From Flavobacteriales bacterium (GTDB lineage Bacteria; Bacteroidota; Bacteroidia; Flavobacteriales_D; Sanyastnellaceae): DNA of 44,628 nt. Under the pieces are notes generated by a model. The model was not told where the DNA came from and searched no databases. It saw only the letters and a program-made list of their open reading frames with translations. The position numbers and the translations under genes are program-made. The DNA lies in contig CANGTU010000028.1 in NCBI GenBank assembly GCA_947456965.1, forward strand, positions 1 to 44,628, in the 5' to 3' direction. Positions within the stretch are counted from its first letter, which is position 1. Every line of letters begins with the position of its first letter. Shown piece by piece: positions 33,645-42,581 of the stretch.

Positions 33645-36600
33645 GTGAAGTTGTATGTTCATTCCTTTCTGCTGTTCACCAGTCTTCTGGTCGTAACGTC
33701 CTTGGCGCAGGGCCAGTGCGCCCCGGTCATCAACGAGATTCTGATCAACGGCCCGGGCGCCTGCGACGGCGCATGCAATCCTGCCACCGAGGAGTGGCTG
33801 GAGATATTTAACCCATGCACTGTGGCAGTGGATATGAGCTGCTGGGTACTCGGAGATGGTGACTTCACGATTACCTTTCCTCAAGGCACCATCATTCAGC
33901 CCGGTGCATTCTTCGTGGTGGGAAGCGCCAACTCAGGTCCCGTGGTAAATCTGAACCTGTCCACCTGCGGATGCACCTCTGGCAGTCTGATTGGCACCTT
34001 CACCAACTCCAGCGAACAGGTGATGCTCTTCAGCGGTTCCGGCATACTTCAGGATGCTGTTTATTGGGGTGCCGGACAGTTTCCCGCTACTGTGAACTCG
34101 CCTAACCTGTTTGGCTGTGCTCCTGTGAGCACTACGTTCAACGCGCCAGGTATCGGTTTTGAGGTGCTTCCCGGAGGCGGTGGCAACGGCTGTACGCTGG
34201 CCCGTGTGTGCGATGGCGCTGTGCAGTGGACTGAGCGCTGCGGAGGCTCGGTCACCATGGGTGCTTCTAATGGAGTGCCCGCTGTACCCGCCTTCTCTGC
34301 CAGCTCCAATACTCTGTGCCCAGGCGAATGCATTGATTTCAGCTACACAGGCACGGGAAATCCGGGTGCCTATGTCTGGCAGTTTCCCGGCAGCAATACG
34401 TTTGAATCCTTCCAAGCTGCTCCTGGCTCTGTATGCTACAACAGCCCGGGTGACTTCGCCGTGAGTCTCACGGTGGCCAGCGCTTGCGGACCAGCATCCG
34501 TATCGGTCAATGCATTCATCAGCGTGGAAGACCTCGCTGTACCGGTTATCAGTCCCAGCGGACCGGTGGAGCTATGCAACGGCGAAACAGAGGTCATCTC
34601 GAGCAACATTTCCGGTAACCTGCAATGGTACGTCAACGGCGAACCCATTCCCGGAGCGAATACCATCACCCTCGATGTGAGCGAGGCGGGTTCCTATCAG
34701 ATTCAGCTCAATGGTGTGAACTGCTCTGCTCTCTCTGATCCTGTGGAAGTTTTTGCCGGTGAACTCGCTCCGCCGGTGATTTCGCCGTCCGGTCCGGTGC
34801 AGGTGTGCGGCACGGATCCCGTTCTGCTCAGCGCACCCGATAGCTACGAGAGCTATGCGTGGTACTTCAACGGCGAGCCCATTCCCGGAGCCATGGCCTC
34901 CTCCTGGCAGGCTGTCGAATCAGGGGTCTATAGTCTGGAGGTCGCCAATGGCAGCTGTTCCGGGTTTTCACAGGAGGTCGTTGTCACCTTCGTGCCTCAG
35001 CCTCAGGTCTCGTGGACGCCAGCCGGCGGTGAGGTGATCTGCGAAGACGAAAGCATCCAGCTTCAGGCTACCACGGGTTTCGATAGTTACCTGCTCCTTA
35101 TTAATGGTCTGCCTGCCAACTTCATCGAAGGCGGTACTGCTGTCATCACCAGCGCCGGAAGCTATCAGGTCCAGGTCGATGTGCAGGGCTGTACTGCTCA
35201 GTCTGAGCCTTTTGTATTGCAAACCGATGCCTCCCCCGAAGTGGTGTTGCTGAGTGATCCTTCTGAAGTATCGTGCAACGGGACACCGGTTCAGCTTGGC
35301 ATCACCACCGATCCCGCTCATGAGATCAGCTGGTTTTATAATGGTGGTGCGATAGCAGGGTCCAATGGACCTGTACTTGAGGCCTCTGAGAGCGGCGAGT
35401 ATGAGGTCATAGTTACGAATGCCACGGGCTGCGTCACCGCGCTGTCGGTGGATGTGGCCATCGGCAATTCCTCGCCTGTGCAGATTGTTACAGTGGATGG
35501 CACCTTCACTTTCTGTGAGGGTGAAGCGCTTCTTCTGGGCGCTACAGGCGAGTGGGGATCACTTCAATGGGCATTCAACGGGCAATTCATTTCTGACGAT
35601 CCGATCACACTTGCTGCACAGTCGGGCAGCTACAGTGTTCAAGTGCTGGACGCCCTGGGCTGCGTGTTCACCGATGTGGTGGATGTTGAGGAATTGCCAT
35701 CCCTGACGCCCGTGATCACTCCGGGTGGTCCTGTGTTTCTGTGCCCGGGTGAGACGGTGCTGCTGCAGTCCAGCCTCCCCGTCACGGCGTGGCTGCTCAA
35801 TGGTATTCCGCTCCCAAGTTCGTCCACCCCGCAGTGGCAAGCCAGTCAGTCGGGAAACTATTCCGTGGTTACTCTGCCTGCACCCTGCCTTTCGCCTTCC
35901 AACGTGGTGCAGGTGAGTTCGGCCTCGCTGCCGGATCCCACCATTGCAGTGTCCGACCAGACCCCATGTCAGGGAGAGTCCGTGACACTAAGCGTAACGG
36001 GCAGTTTCCAGTCGGTGCAATGGTCCACCGGTGTGTCCGGTCAGAATGCAGTCCAGGTAAGTCAGTCGGACACCTATTCCGTAATCGTGGAGAGCGCTGA
36101 TGGCTGCTCGGCCGAGGATGAGGCCTTAGTCACCTTCACGGCAGTGCCTGTAGTATCAGCCGGAGCTGATCAGTACAATAACTGCGGCGCTGGAGTGACA
36201 CTTCAGGGCCAGGTGACTGGCGGTGCCGCTACGTGGTCGCCCGCAGATTTCCTCAGTGATCCAGGAGTACTTCAGCCCACCGCCAATCCGCCCGCCGGAA
36301 TAACCTACACCCTGACTGCTGTGAATGGTCCGTGCAGCGCCAGTGATCAGGTGGAGATTATCAGCGACTGCAGTTTTCTGATCGTGCCCAATGTATTTAC
36401 GCCCAACAGGGATGGCGATAATGACACCTTTGAGGTGGTGGCCGGAGGGATTCGGGACTTTGAGTTACGCATCTACAACCGCAACGGCAGTCTGCTCTTT
36501 GAGAGCAAGGATCCCGCTGAGCGCTGGCACGGTGAGTTTAACGGCAGCACTGTCCCGGAAGGGACTTATTACTATACGCTCCGTGCAGTGGACCTTGGCG

Positions 36601-36653
36601 GCAACGACCTCACAGGCGGTAAGCAGGAGGGGCATATCACGCTGTTGAGGTAG
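33645..36653 (+). CDS. Large surface protein: lamin-tail domain, Ig/PKD-like repeats, type B T9SS domain
   Basis: A 1002-residue secreted protein starting with GTG. The signal peptide ends near LAQGQ (24). A lamin-tail (LTD) domain follows (about 25-205; PVINEILINGP, EEWLEIFNP, FTNSSEQVMLF). Next is a PKD-like domain (SYTGTGNPGAYVWQF), then six or more Ig-like repeats of about 75-85 residues. They open with variants of PVISPSGPVxxC and end with SGxYxxxVxxxxC. The C-terminal about 85 residues (PNVFTPNRDGDNDTFEV, YNRNGSLLFES, PEGTYYYTLRAVD) are a type B (gliding-motility-type) T9SS sorting domain. It is probably a cell-surface adhesin or matrix protein. It stands alone between the terminator at 33531 and the next T9SS gene. 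Confidence 0.88.
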   Translation: MKLYVHSFLLFTSLLVVTSLAQGQCAPVINEILINGPGACDGACNPATEEWLEIFNPCTVAVDMSCWVLGDGDFTITFPQGTIIQPGAFFVVGSANSGPVVNLNLSTCGCTSGSLIGTFTNSSEQVMLFSGSGILQDAVYWGAGQFPATVNSPNLFGCAPVSTTFNAPGIGFEVLPGGGGNGCTLARVCDGAVQWTERCGGSVTMGASNGVPAVPAFSASSNTLCPGECIDFSYTGTGNPGAYVWQFPGSNTFESFQAAPGSVCYNSPGDFAVSLTVASACGPASVSVNAFISVEDLAVPVISPSGPVELCNGETEVISSNISGNLQWYVNGEPIPGANTITLDVSEAGSYQIQLNGVNCSALSDPVEVFAGELAPPVISPSGPVQVCGTDPVLLSAPDSYESYAWYFNGEPIPGAMASSWQAVESGVYSLEVANGSCSGFSQEVVVTFVPQPQVSWTPAGGEVICEDESIQLQATTGFDSYLLLINGLPANFIEGGTAVITSAGSYQVQVDVQGCTAQSEPFVLQTDASPEVVLLSDPSEVSCNGTPVQLGITTDPAHEISWFYNGGAIAGSNGPVLEASESGEYEVIVTNATGCVTALSVDVAIGNSSPVQIVTVDGTFTFCEGEALLLGATGEWGSLQWAFNGQFISDDPITLAAQSGSYSVQVLDALGCVFTDVVDVEELPSLTPVITPGGPVFLCPGETVLLQSSLPVTAWLLNGIPLPSSSTPQWQASQSGNYSVVTLPAPCLSPSNVVQVSSASLPDPTIAVSDQTPCQGESVTLSVTGSFQSVQWSTGVSGQNAVQVSQSDTYSVIVESADGCSAEDEALVTFTAVPVVSAGADQYNNCGAGVTLQGQVTGGAATWSPADFLSDPGVLQPTANPPAGITYTLTAVNGPCSASDQVEIISDCSFLIVPNVFTPNRDGDNDTFEVVAGGIRDFELRIYNRNGSLLFESKDPAERWHGEFNGSTVPEGTYYYTLRAVDLGGNDLTGGKQEGHITLLR

Positions 36654-36700
36654 GGAGCGCGATGATTGCAGTGGTTAACTTTCTTACTTGCATAAATGAG

Positions 36701-37393
36701 ATGTTGAAAAACTATTCTATCCTCATGCCGGCCATGATCATCGGAATCATGTGCCACGCGCAAACCCGCTTCTTTGAGTTCACTACCGTCTGCGGGCATG
36801 ACAACTGGCAGGATACCTCGTTCATCGCTGCGACCAGCAATCCGGTGCTGATTGATACTGTGCTGGCCAATCTGGCCAGACCAATGGAGTTGAGGAAGTT
36901 CATCAGTGGTGCCATAGCGCCCGGACATGGCGGGCATAACCACAATGCCGACCACTTGTTCCTGTGGCATTTTATTCCCGATCAGTGGAACCTCGTGGAG
37001 CTGGCCATCGAACTGTGTGATGGGTGTCCGTACTCGGATGTTGATGCGGACACGCTATACTGGATTCAGGTTGTAGGTCAGTTTTGCCCCTGGTCATCCA
37101 AACCCGTGAGGGAAGTTGGCGACCCGTCGCTAAGCACGCATGATCGCACGTGGGAAAACGATATTCTGATGATGCCCAATCCGGCCTCACTGCTTGTGCA
37201 GGTCACGTGGTCAGGCGGCAGCGAGCTCACTACTGAGGTATTCGATCACATGGGACAGCTGATGCTCAGTACCAACCTCGACCCATATCACAGGTCCTTT
37301 GATGTTTCAGGACTTGCGAACGGTCTGTATTACGTGAGAATCAGTGATGGCCCGCGCACTGCTGTAAGAAAGCTTCTGGTGGAAGCGGAGTAA
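36701..37393 (+). CDS. Secreted BP74-like domain protein with type A T9SS domain
   Basis: A 230-residue protein. Signal peptide MLKNYSILMPAMIIGIMCHAQ; the ATG at 36701 is chosen over 36662 for this reason. The first about 130 mature residues (FFEFTTVCGHDNW, SNPVLIDTVLANLA, GHGGHNHNADHLFLWHFIP, LVELAIELCDGCPYSDVDAD, VGQFCPW) resemble the N-terminal domain of BP74-type calcium-dependent adhesion proteins, as I remember them. The last about 75 residues (MMPNPASLLVQV to NGLYYVRISDG) are a type A T9SS sorting domain. It lies 47 bases after the lamin-tail gene and may be co-transcribed. Function unknown, probably surface-bound. Confidence 0.72.
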   Translation: MLKNYSILMPAMIIGIMCHAQTRFFEFTTVCGHDNWQDTSFIAATSNPVLIDTVLANLARPMELRKFISGAIAPGHGGHNHNADHLFLWHFIPDQWNLVELAIELCDGCPYSDVDADTLYWIQVVGQFCPWSSKPVREVGDPSLSTHDRTWENDILMMPNPASLLVQVTWSGGSELTTEVFDHMGQLMLSTNLDPYHRSFDVSGLANGLYYVRISDGPRTAVRKLLVEAE

Positions 37394-37821
37394 GAGGTGA
37401 TTGCGGAGAAAACATCACCTGTCCGGTTATGGCAGAGTTGTGTCTGGATATGCTCATCCGATCACAGGAAGGCATGGCTGGATGAATGGGTGAGTGTGTT
37501 CAATGTCGCGCTGTCGGCTACGCGAAACATGGTGTACTTGACACACCAAACGAAAGTGCTCGCACCTCATTCATTTTATTCTTGTGCCTTGTGAACATAT
37601 TGGTTTGTGAAGTGTCTAAGGTTTTGTGTGAAGGATATGACATGGTTTACGAAACAAACCGGAGCTTGTCAGGAAAGTGAAAGCGAGCAAAGAGATGGTT
37701 GATGTGTGCTGTTGATTATGCAATAAGCGCAAGCGTGAGGTGGATTTGAAGAAGTGCTGATGTGCCTATCCCTCCTCACTGGATCGGTGCAGGCAGCTTC
37801 TGTGAGCCCGTCATTACTACT
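37394..37821 (+). other. Low-GC intergenic spacer before the PKD paralogue cluster
   Basis: 428 bases without a convincing gene. A 65-codon frame starting at 37397 has no recognisable features. GC falls to about 38 percent in 37561-37620, well below the surrounding genes. Two similar GGTTTTGTG(T)GAAG-like copies lie near 37603-37641. No clear TAnnTTTG box or terminator was found. Confidence 0.5.
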
Positions 37822-40023
37822 ATGTTCTACATACATTCCACTACTTCAGGATCTTTTGGTCCTGGTCCATGGTTTTCCGCGTTCAGGACGGCCATTGTCT
37901 GCTGCGTGCTTACACTAAGCGCAACGCTCTCTTCCAACGTAGCAAGGGCGCAGCTTCAGGAAATCTGTAATAACGGCATCGACGATGATGGAGATGGACT
38001 TGTGGACATCAATGATATCTTGGACTGTGCTTGCGGTCAGGAAAGCACAGTTGCCTCATTGATCCCCAATCCTTCATTTGAAGAAAATAACTGCATTCCC
38101 ACATTTCCGTCGCAGTTAAGTTGTGCAAACGGCTGGGAGCAAGCCACTGCGGCCACTACCGACTACTTCCTGAATGTGGAGGGCGGCTTGTGGGATCCAG
38201 CTATTCCTCTTCCCGTTCCGGACGGCAATGGCGTGGCAGGCTTTTTCGTTTTCAAGAGCGTGCAACCCACTGGATTTGGTGGAGAGGATACCATTCCGTA
38301 CCTGGAGTTTCTGGGCGGTTGTCTGTTGTCTCCGATGCTTGCCGGTGTGCAATACACCCTTCAGATGGACGTGGTAGGCTCGTCCTGGGATGGGTTGAAC
38401 TCCAATGGTGTGTATTATGGCCCATTGGATATTACCCTTTACGGTAGCAGCGCATGTCCTGATTGGCCGCTGGTATTCGATGGAGATACCCCTCAAACTT
38501 CTTGCCCCATAGGGTTGGATACATGGACAGTGCTTGGCGAGGTTTCCTATACGGCTGATGCGACCTGGCAAACGGTGACTATTCAGTTCACCCCGACTTC
38601 GGATGTTCAAGCCATCATGATTGGCGGTCCATGTGATATTCCAGATGATTTTCTGGTGGATTTTTTCGTCTCCTCTCCTTATCCCTACTTCTGGGTGGAC
38701 AATTTAATACTCAACACGAGCTCCAGCTTTGGCTCTTCGATCAGTAGCTTGGGGAATATCTGTACAGATGATCTCATATTAACTGCTGATTTTGGAAATG
38801 GCGAAGGGGATGCGTATCAGTGGTATGCCGAAGGTCTTGCCCTGCCCGGACAAACAGCTGCTTCACTGGAGTATTCGCAATTGAATCTTCCTGCCGGATT
38901 GTATCAGGTCATTTCAGAAAATCCAGACGGCACTTGCTCGCAGGCTGAAATCTCTGTTGAAGAACCGGATTTTGTTCAGCCGGCACTTACTTTGGATCCG
39001 GGTCAGGGCTGCGCACCACTCACCGTGAACTTCGCTGTTCAATCAGATCCTGCTGAACTGGCGTCACAAACATGGGAGTTTGGCGTAGATGGCGCCACAA
39101 GCGATGACCCCAATCCGTCATTCACTTACACCGAACCGGGTTTCTATGATGTGACGCTCACCGTAGTGAGTAATGAGGGATGCTCCCTCACTGCAGTATA
39201 TTCTACACTTATTTTAGTTCTGGAAATCCCTGAAGTGACGTTCACCATTGAGCCGGATGAGGTTTGTGTGGGATCTCCTGTTCAGTTTACCGGAGGAGAC
39301 GTCGCTGCAGGAATATGTTCCTGGGATTTTGGTGATGGAGAAGAGAGCGATGAGTGTCCTTCCACATCCCACACCTACGAAGAGGCGGGTATCTACACAG
39401 TAACACTTTCTGTTGCCCTTCCCGATAACTGCCCTGAATCAGTTTCCGGGTCGTCCACAATTACAGTATTCGCCGCCCCGGAAGCAGCATTCACCTTTGG
39501 TCCTCAGCCGGCTGATGCATTTAATCCGGAAATCACCTTTTCAGATGCGACCACCGGCAATCCGGTATCCTGGGAATGGCAGTTTGGTGAGGGAGGAGCG
39601 CTGGGAATAAGCAGCGTTCAAAATACATCGTTCTCGTTTCCTTCGCTTGGAGGCTTCTATCCTGCGCAACTCCTGGTGACCAATGAGGCGGGATGTGCTG
39701 ACAGCACCACAGCATTGGTCCAGATCGTTGAGTTTTTCAGTATCTATATCCCCAATGCCTTTACTCCTGATGGGGACGGTGTGAATGATGTGCTTCAGGT
39801 TGAGTTCACCGGGCTCGACGAGAGTTCGTTTCAGATCGATATTTTCGACCGGTGGGGAGGGAAGGTGTTCAGCAGCGAGGATCCCCATGAGGCCTGGATC
39901 GGAAATCGTCAGGGAGGCGAGTACTTCTTGCCTGACGGGGTCTACGCATACCGGGTGGAGGCGCGACCCCAGAACTCATTAGAAACGCTGCAATACGAAG
40001 GTAGTATCCTTCTCATACGTTGA
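37822..40023 (+). CDS. PKD-domain surface protein with type B T9SS domain (paralogue 1)
   Basis: A 733-residue secreted protein. A 44-residue leader ends at ARAQ. Order of modules: a Cys-bounded acidic loop CNNGIDDDGDGLVDINDILDC that looks calcium-binding; a beta-sandwich of about 230 residues opening LIPNPSFEENNC and ending YFWVDNLILN; an Ig-like domain (YQWYAEGLALPGQTAASL); three PKD domains (GQGCAPLTVNF, CSWDFGDGEES, AFTFGPQPADAF); and a type B T9SS domain (IPNAFTPDGDGVNDVLQVE, FDRWGGKVFSS). Likely a surface adhesin or matrix component. The ATG at 37822 is chosen because it starts the same MF... 44-residue leader as paralogue 3. Parts are nearly identical at DNA level to paralogue 3. Confidence 0.86.
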   Translation: MFYIHSTTSGSFGPGPWFSAFRTAIVCCVLTLSATLSSNVARAQLQEICNNGIDDDGDGLVDINDILDCACGQESTVASLIPNPSFEENNCIPTFPSQLSCANGWEQATAATTDYFLNVEGGLWDPAIPLPVPDGNGVAGFFVFKSVQPTGFGGEDTIPYLEFLGGCLLSPMLAGVQYTLQMDVVGSSWDGLNSNGVYYGPLDITLYGSSACPDWPLVFDGDTPQTSCPIGLDTWTVLGEVSYTADATWQTVTIQFTPTSDVQAIMIGGPCDIPDDFLVDFFVSSPYPYFWVDNLILNTSSSFGSSISSLGNICTDDLILTADFGNGEGDAYQWYAEGLALPGQTAASLEYSQLNLPAGLYQVISENPDGTCSQAEISVEEPDFVQPALTLDPGQGCAPLTVNFAVQSDPAELASQTWEFGVDGATSDDPNPSFTYTEPGFYDVTLTVVSNEGCSLTAVYSTLILVLEIPEVTFTIEPDEVCVGSPVQFTGGDVAAGICSWDFGDGEESDECPSTSHTYEEAGIYTVTLSVALPDNCPESVSGSSTITVFAAPEAAFTFGPQPADAFNPEITFSDATTGNPVSWEWQFGEGGALGISSVQNTSFSFPSLGGFYPAQLLVTNEAGCADSTTALVQIVEFFSIYIPNAFTPDGDGVNDVLQVEFTGLDESSFQIDIFDRWGGKVFSSEDPHEAWIGNRQGGEYFLPDGVYAYRVEARPQNSLETLQYEGSILLIR
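38959..39141 (+). repeat. Near-identical block A, copy in paralogue 1
   Basis: 183 bases covering the end of the Ig-like domain and the first PKD domain. It matches 43710-43892 with nine differences counted by eye and no gaps (about 95 percent identity), far more alike than the adjoining parts of the two genes. Confidence 0.8.
39739..39877 (+). repeat. Near-identical block B, copy in paralogue 1
   Basis: 139 bases encoding the start of the type B sorting domain. It matches 44490-44628 with 11 differences counted by eye and no gaps (about 92 percent). The match reaches the window edge and may continue. Confidence 0.8.
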
Positions 40024-40137
40024 CCGTTTCCCCTTCATTGGGTAAACTGCACGTGGGAGTGGGAAGTTACAGTAGGGTAATTTTATGCTTCTCTGTATGC
40101 GACCGGACATCGGACCGATGTTAGACCTCTAAACCAG

Positions 40138-42069
40138 ATGATGAATACCAACACGTTTTATTTATCGCGAAATCTCGATTTGCGCGTACTGATGATTTTT
40201 GCTGAATCCTCATCCTCTCAGCGGGCTGTTGGGCTATTTCGCTCAATGATGGTGGCCCTGCTGGTGTTCTTCTGCGGTATGATCAATGCGCAGGAAATCT
40301 GCGACAATGGTGTGGATGATGACGGCGATGCGCTCATCGACCTGAATGACACCGCGGATTGCCTGTGCAATGTCAGCAACGATGTCACTTCGTTGATTCC
40401 GAATCCATCGTTTGAAGACTATGACTGCGTGCCCCTCATGCCTGGAATGCTTGATTGTGCCGTGACATGGGAGCAGGCCACCGTGGGCACGAGTGATTAT
40501 TTTCTCAATGTGGAAGGAGGTTTTTGGATTCCGGAAATTCCGATGCCTGCACCTGATGGCGATGGTGTCGCCGGTTTTATTGCTTGCGAATCCATCGAGG
40601 TAATTGATGATCTGGGTACACAAGATACAGTTGCGTATCTCGAGTACATCGGGGGATGTTTATTGTCGCCAATGCTTGCAGGAGTGGAATATACTCTCCA
40701 GATGGAACTGGCCGGAGCATCCTGGGATGGCGCCACAGGTGCCGGTGTATTCTATGGTCCGCTGGACATCACCATTTTTGGCAGCGCATCATGCCCGCAG
40801 TGGCCTGTAATCATCGAGAGTGATATCGCTTTTTCTTCACCATGCCCTGTGGTGCTGGATTCATGGACGGAATTGGGGTCCGTCTCCTACACTGCAGATG
40901 CTACCTGGCAAACCGTGACCATTCAGTTTACTCCGGCCACGGATATCGAGGCTATTATGATCGGAGGGCCATGTGATATGCCTGATGATTTCATTCTTAA
41001 TCCGGGTGGCAATGTCGTTTTTCCATATTTCTGGGTGGATGATCTGGTCCTGAATACTACAGCCAGTTTCTCAAGCATCGTTGAGGAGGGAAGTCTCTGC
41101 CTCGATAACCTTACACTGGAAGCCAATCCAACTGATGATGATATCGAGGGCTATCAATGGTACGCCGCAGGTATCGCCATCCAGGGGGAGACGGACAGCA
41201 CGCTGGCCTTCAGTGATCTCAATCTGCAGCCCGGGTTCTATCAGGTGGTGGTTTCACTGGGTGATGGCTCGTGCATTACGACTGGGGTGAATATAGAATT
41301 GCCACAGGCCGAAATACCCGAACTCACGATTGAACCATCATCCGGCTGCGCTCCACTCACGGTGGAGTTCAGTCATGAAGATGCAGAAGGTGTGACATGC
41401 TCCTGGATGTTTGGGGATGGCGCTGATGGAGATGAATGCAACACAGAACACACCTACACCAGTGAGGGCACATTCGACGTCACGCTCATGATCATCGATG
41501 AGGATGGGTGCGCGGGAGATACTACATATACAAACCTGATCGAAGTGCAGGGAATTCTGGAGGCAGGTTTTACCTCATCTCCGGAGCCGGCTTCAGTCGA
41601 CAATACAGAAGTTACTTTCTTTCCGGCGAGTTCAGCCAATATAACTGATTGGCTGTGGGATTTTGGCGATGTGCCTCCAGGCTCTTCCACGGAGGAAAAT
41701 CCAGTGGTCAATTTCCCTCCGATTCCCGGCCTCTATCCGGTTGAACTGGTGATCACTGTTGCAGAAGGCTGCACGCGCACCATAGTGGGGTTTGTCACAG
41801 TTGTGGCCGCAGGCACTCCCACCATGCCCAATGTGTTTACACCGAATGGCGACGGGGATAATGCACGTTTCAGGCCGTTTGAACTTTTCCCTGGTGACTG
41901 GACCATGATTATCTGGAACCGGTGGGGCGCTCAAGTCTTCAGCACCGATGATATTGCATCCGGTTGGAACGGCGACGACGCTGCAGAGGGAACATACTAT
42001 TGGCAGATTGAGCCGCGTGGCACCCAGTCGGGCGAGGCTCTGTCGGGCTATGTAACGCTGGTGAGGTAA
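40138..42069 (+). CDS. PKD-domain surface protein with type B T9SS domain (paralogue 2)
   Basis: A 643-residue paralogue of the flanking genes. Leader of about 52 residues ending GMINAQ; an internal ATG (40192 or 40246) could be the real start. The modules are an acidic loop CDNGVDDDGDALIDLNDTADC, the shared beta-sandwich (SLIPNPSFEDYDC to PYFWVDDLVLN), the Ig-like domain (YQWYAAGIAIQGETDSTL), two PKD domains (SSGCAPLTVEFSHE..CSWMFGDG; ITDWLWDFGDV) and a type B T9SS domain (MPNVFTPNGDGDNARF, IWNRWGAQVFST). It has one PKD domain fewer than paralogue 1 and a more diverged sorting domain. It lies 114 bases after paralogue 1. Probably a surface protein. Confidence 0.85.
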   Translation: MMNTNTFYLSRNLDLRVLMIFAESSSSQRAVGLFRSMMVALLVFFCGMINAQEICDNGVDDDGDALIDLNDTADCLCNVSNDVTSLIPNPSFEDYDCVPLMPGMLDCAVTWEQATVGTSDYFLNVEGGFWIPEIPMPAPDGDGVAGFIACESIEVIDDLGTQDTVAYLEYIGGCLLSPMLAGVEYTLQMELAGASWDGATGAGVFYGPLDITIFGSASCPQWPVIIESDIAFSSPCPVVLDSWTELGSVSYTADATWQTVTIQFTPATDIEAIMIGGPCDMPDDFILNPGGNVVFPYFWVDDLVLNTTASFSSIVEEGSLCLDNLTLEANPTDDDIEGYQWYAAGIAIQGETDSTLAFSDLNLQPGFYQVVVSLGDGSCITTGVNIELPQAEIPELTIEPSSGCAPLTVEFSHEDAEGVTCSWMFGDGADGDECNTEHTYTSEGTFDVTLMIIDEDGCAGDTTYTNLIEVQGILEAGFTSSPEPASVDNTEVTFFPASSANITDWLWDFGDVPPGSSTEENPVVNFPPIPGLYPVELVITVAEGCTRTIVGFVTVVAAGTPTMPNVFTPNGDGDNARFRPFELFPGDWTMIIWNRWGAQVFSTDDIASGWNGDDAAEGTYYWQIEPRGTQSGEALSGYVTLVR

Positions 42070-42581
42070 TCCGGGTTTGTTTACGTGAATTGTGATTGCG
42101 TCATGCCATCACAAGTGACAGGTGCAAAAAAAACAAGCCTTCAATCGAGGGCGTCTTGTGTGCTCACAGCGTATTCAATTCTGATTTAGGATTCAAAGCA
42201 CTTTGCATCTGGAACTCACGTAATTTCATGTTCTTGTGTAAGTGCCAACCCTCTGTGTGAATCCTTGTTCACTTTCCGGATGTCCCTACGCAGATGCGCT
42301 ATTGGATGCTGGATAATGCCGTTGATTTCATCGCCACGGCGCAACCAATCAGAGATGGTGAGAGTTATTCAATCCGAATGATTGCAATTCGGCATTTGGG
42401 AATATTTCGCAAGAGCGCGTTCGAGATTCAGGGTAGTGCAACCCATGGTGCCTTTCCGCTGACCAATGAAGCCAACACGCGATGGTCTGAGCGATGCGAG
42501 GATAGTTCTCCTGGTTTCACGGTCGGGATGATGCCGGGAGTCAAGGGAATCTTCATTCGGCTCGATTCTTTTTTCAAGACT
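42070..42581 (+). other. Intergenic spacer before paralogue 3
   Basis: 512 bases with no convincing gene. The frame of the following gene stays open back to an ATG at 42294, but those 96 extra codons encode no recognisable domain and would bury the signal peptide. GC is about 37 percent in 42181-42240. An A8 run lies near 42127. No TAnnTTTG box at a usual distance was found. Confidence 0.45.

Noticed and set aside
37397-37594. A 65-codon open frame in the spacer
   Set aside because: No start signal, domain or signal peptide; low-GC spacer-like composition.
42128-42160. ACAAG/CTTGT inverted repeat after paralogue 2 as a terminator
   Set aside because: Only a five-base stem with a large mismatched loop and no T-tract on the 3' side.
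42294-42581. N-terminal extension of paralogue 3
   Set aside because: The frame is open, but the extension would put the secretion leader about 100 residues inside the protein and has no counterpart in paralogues 1 and 2.
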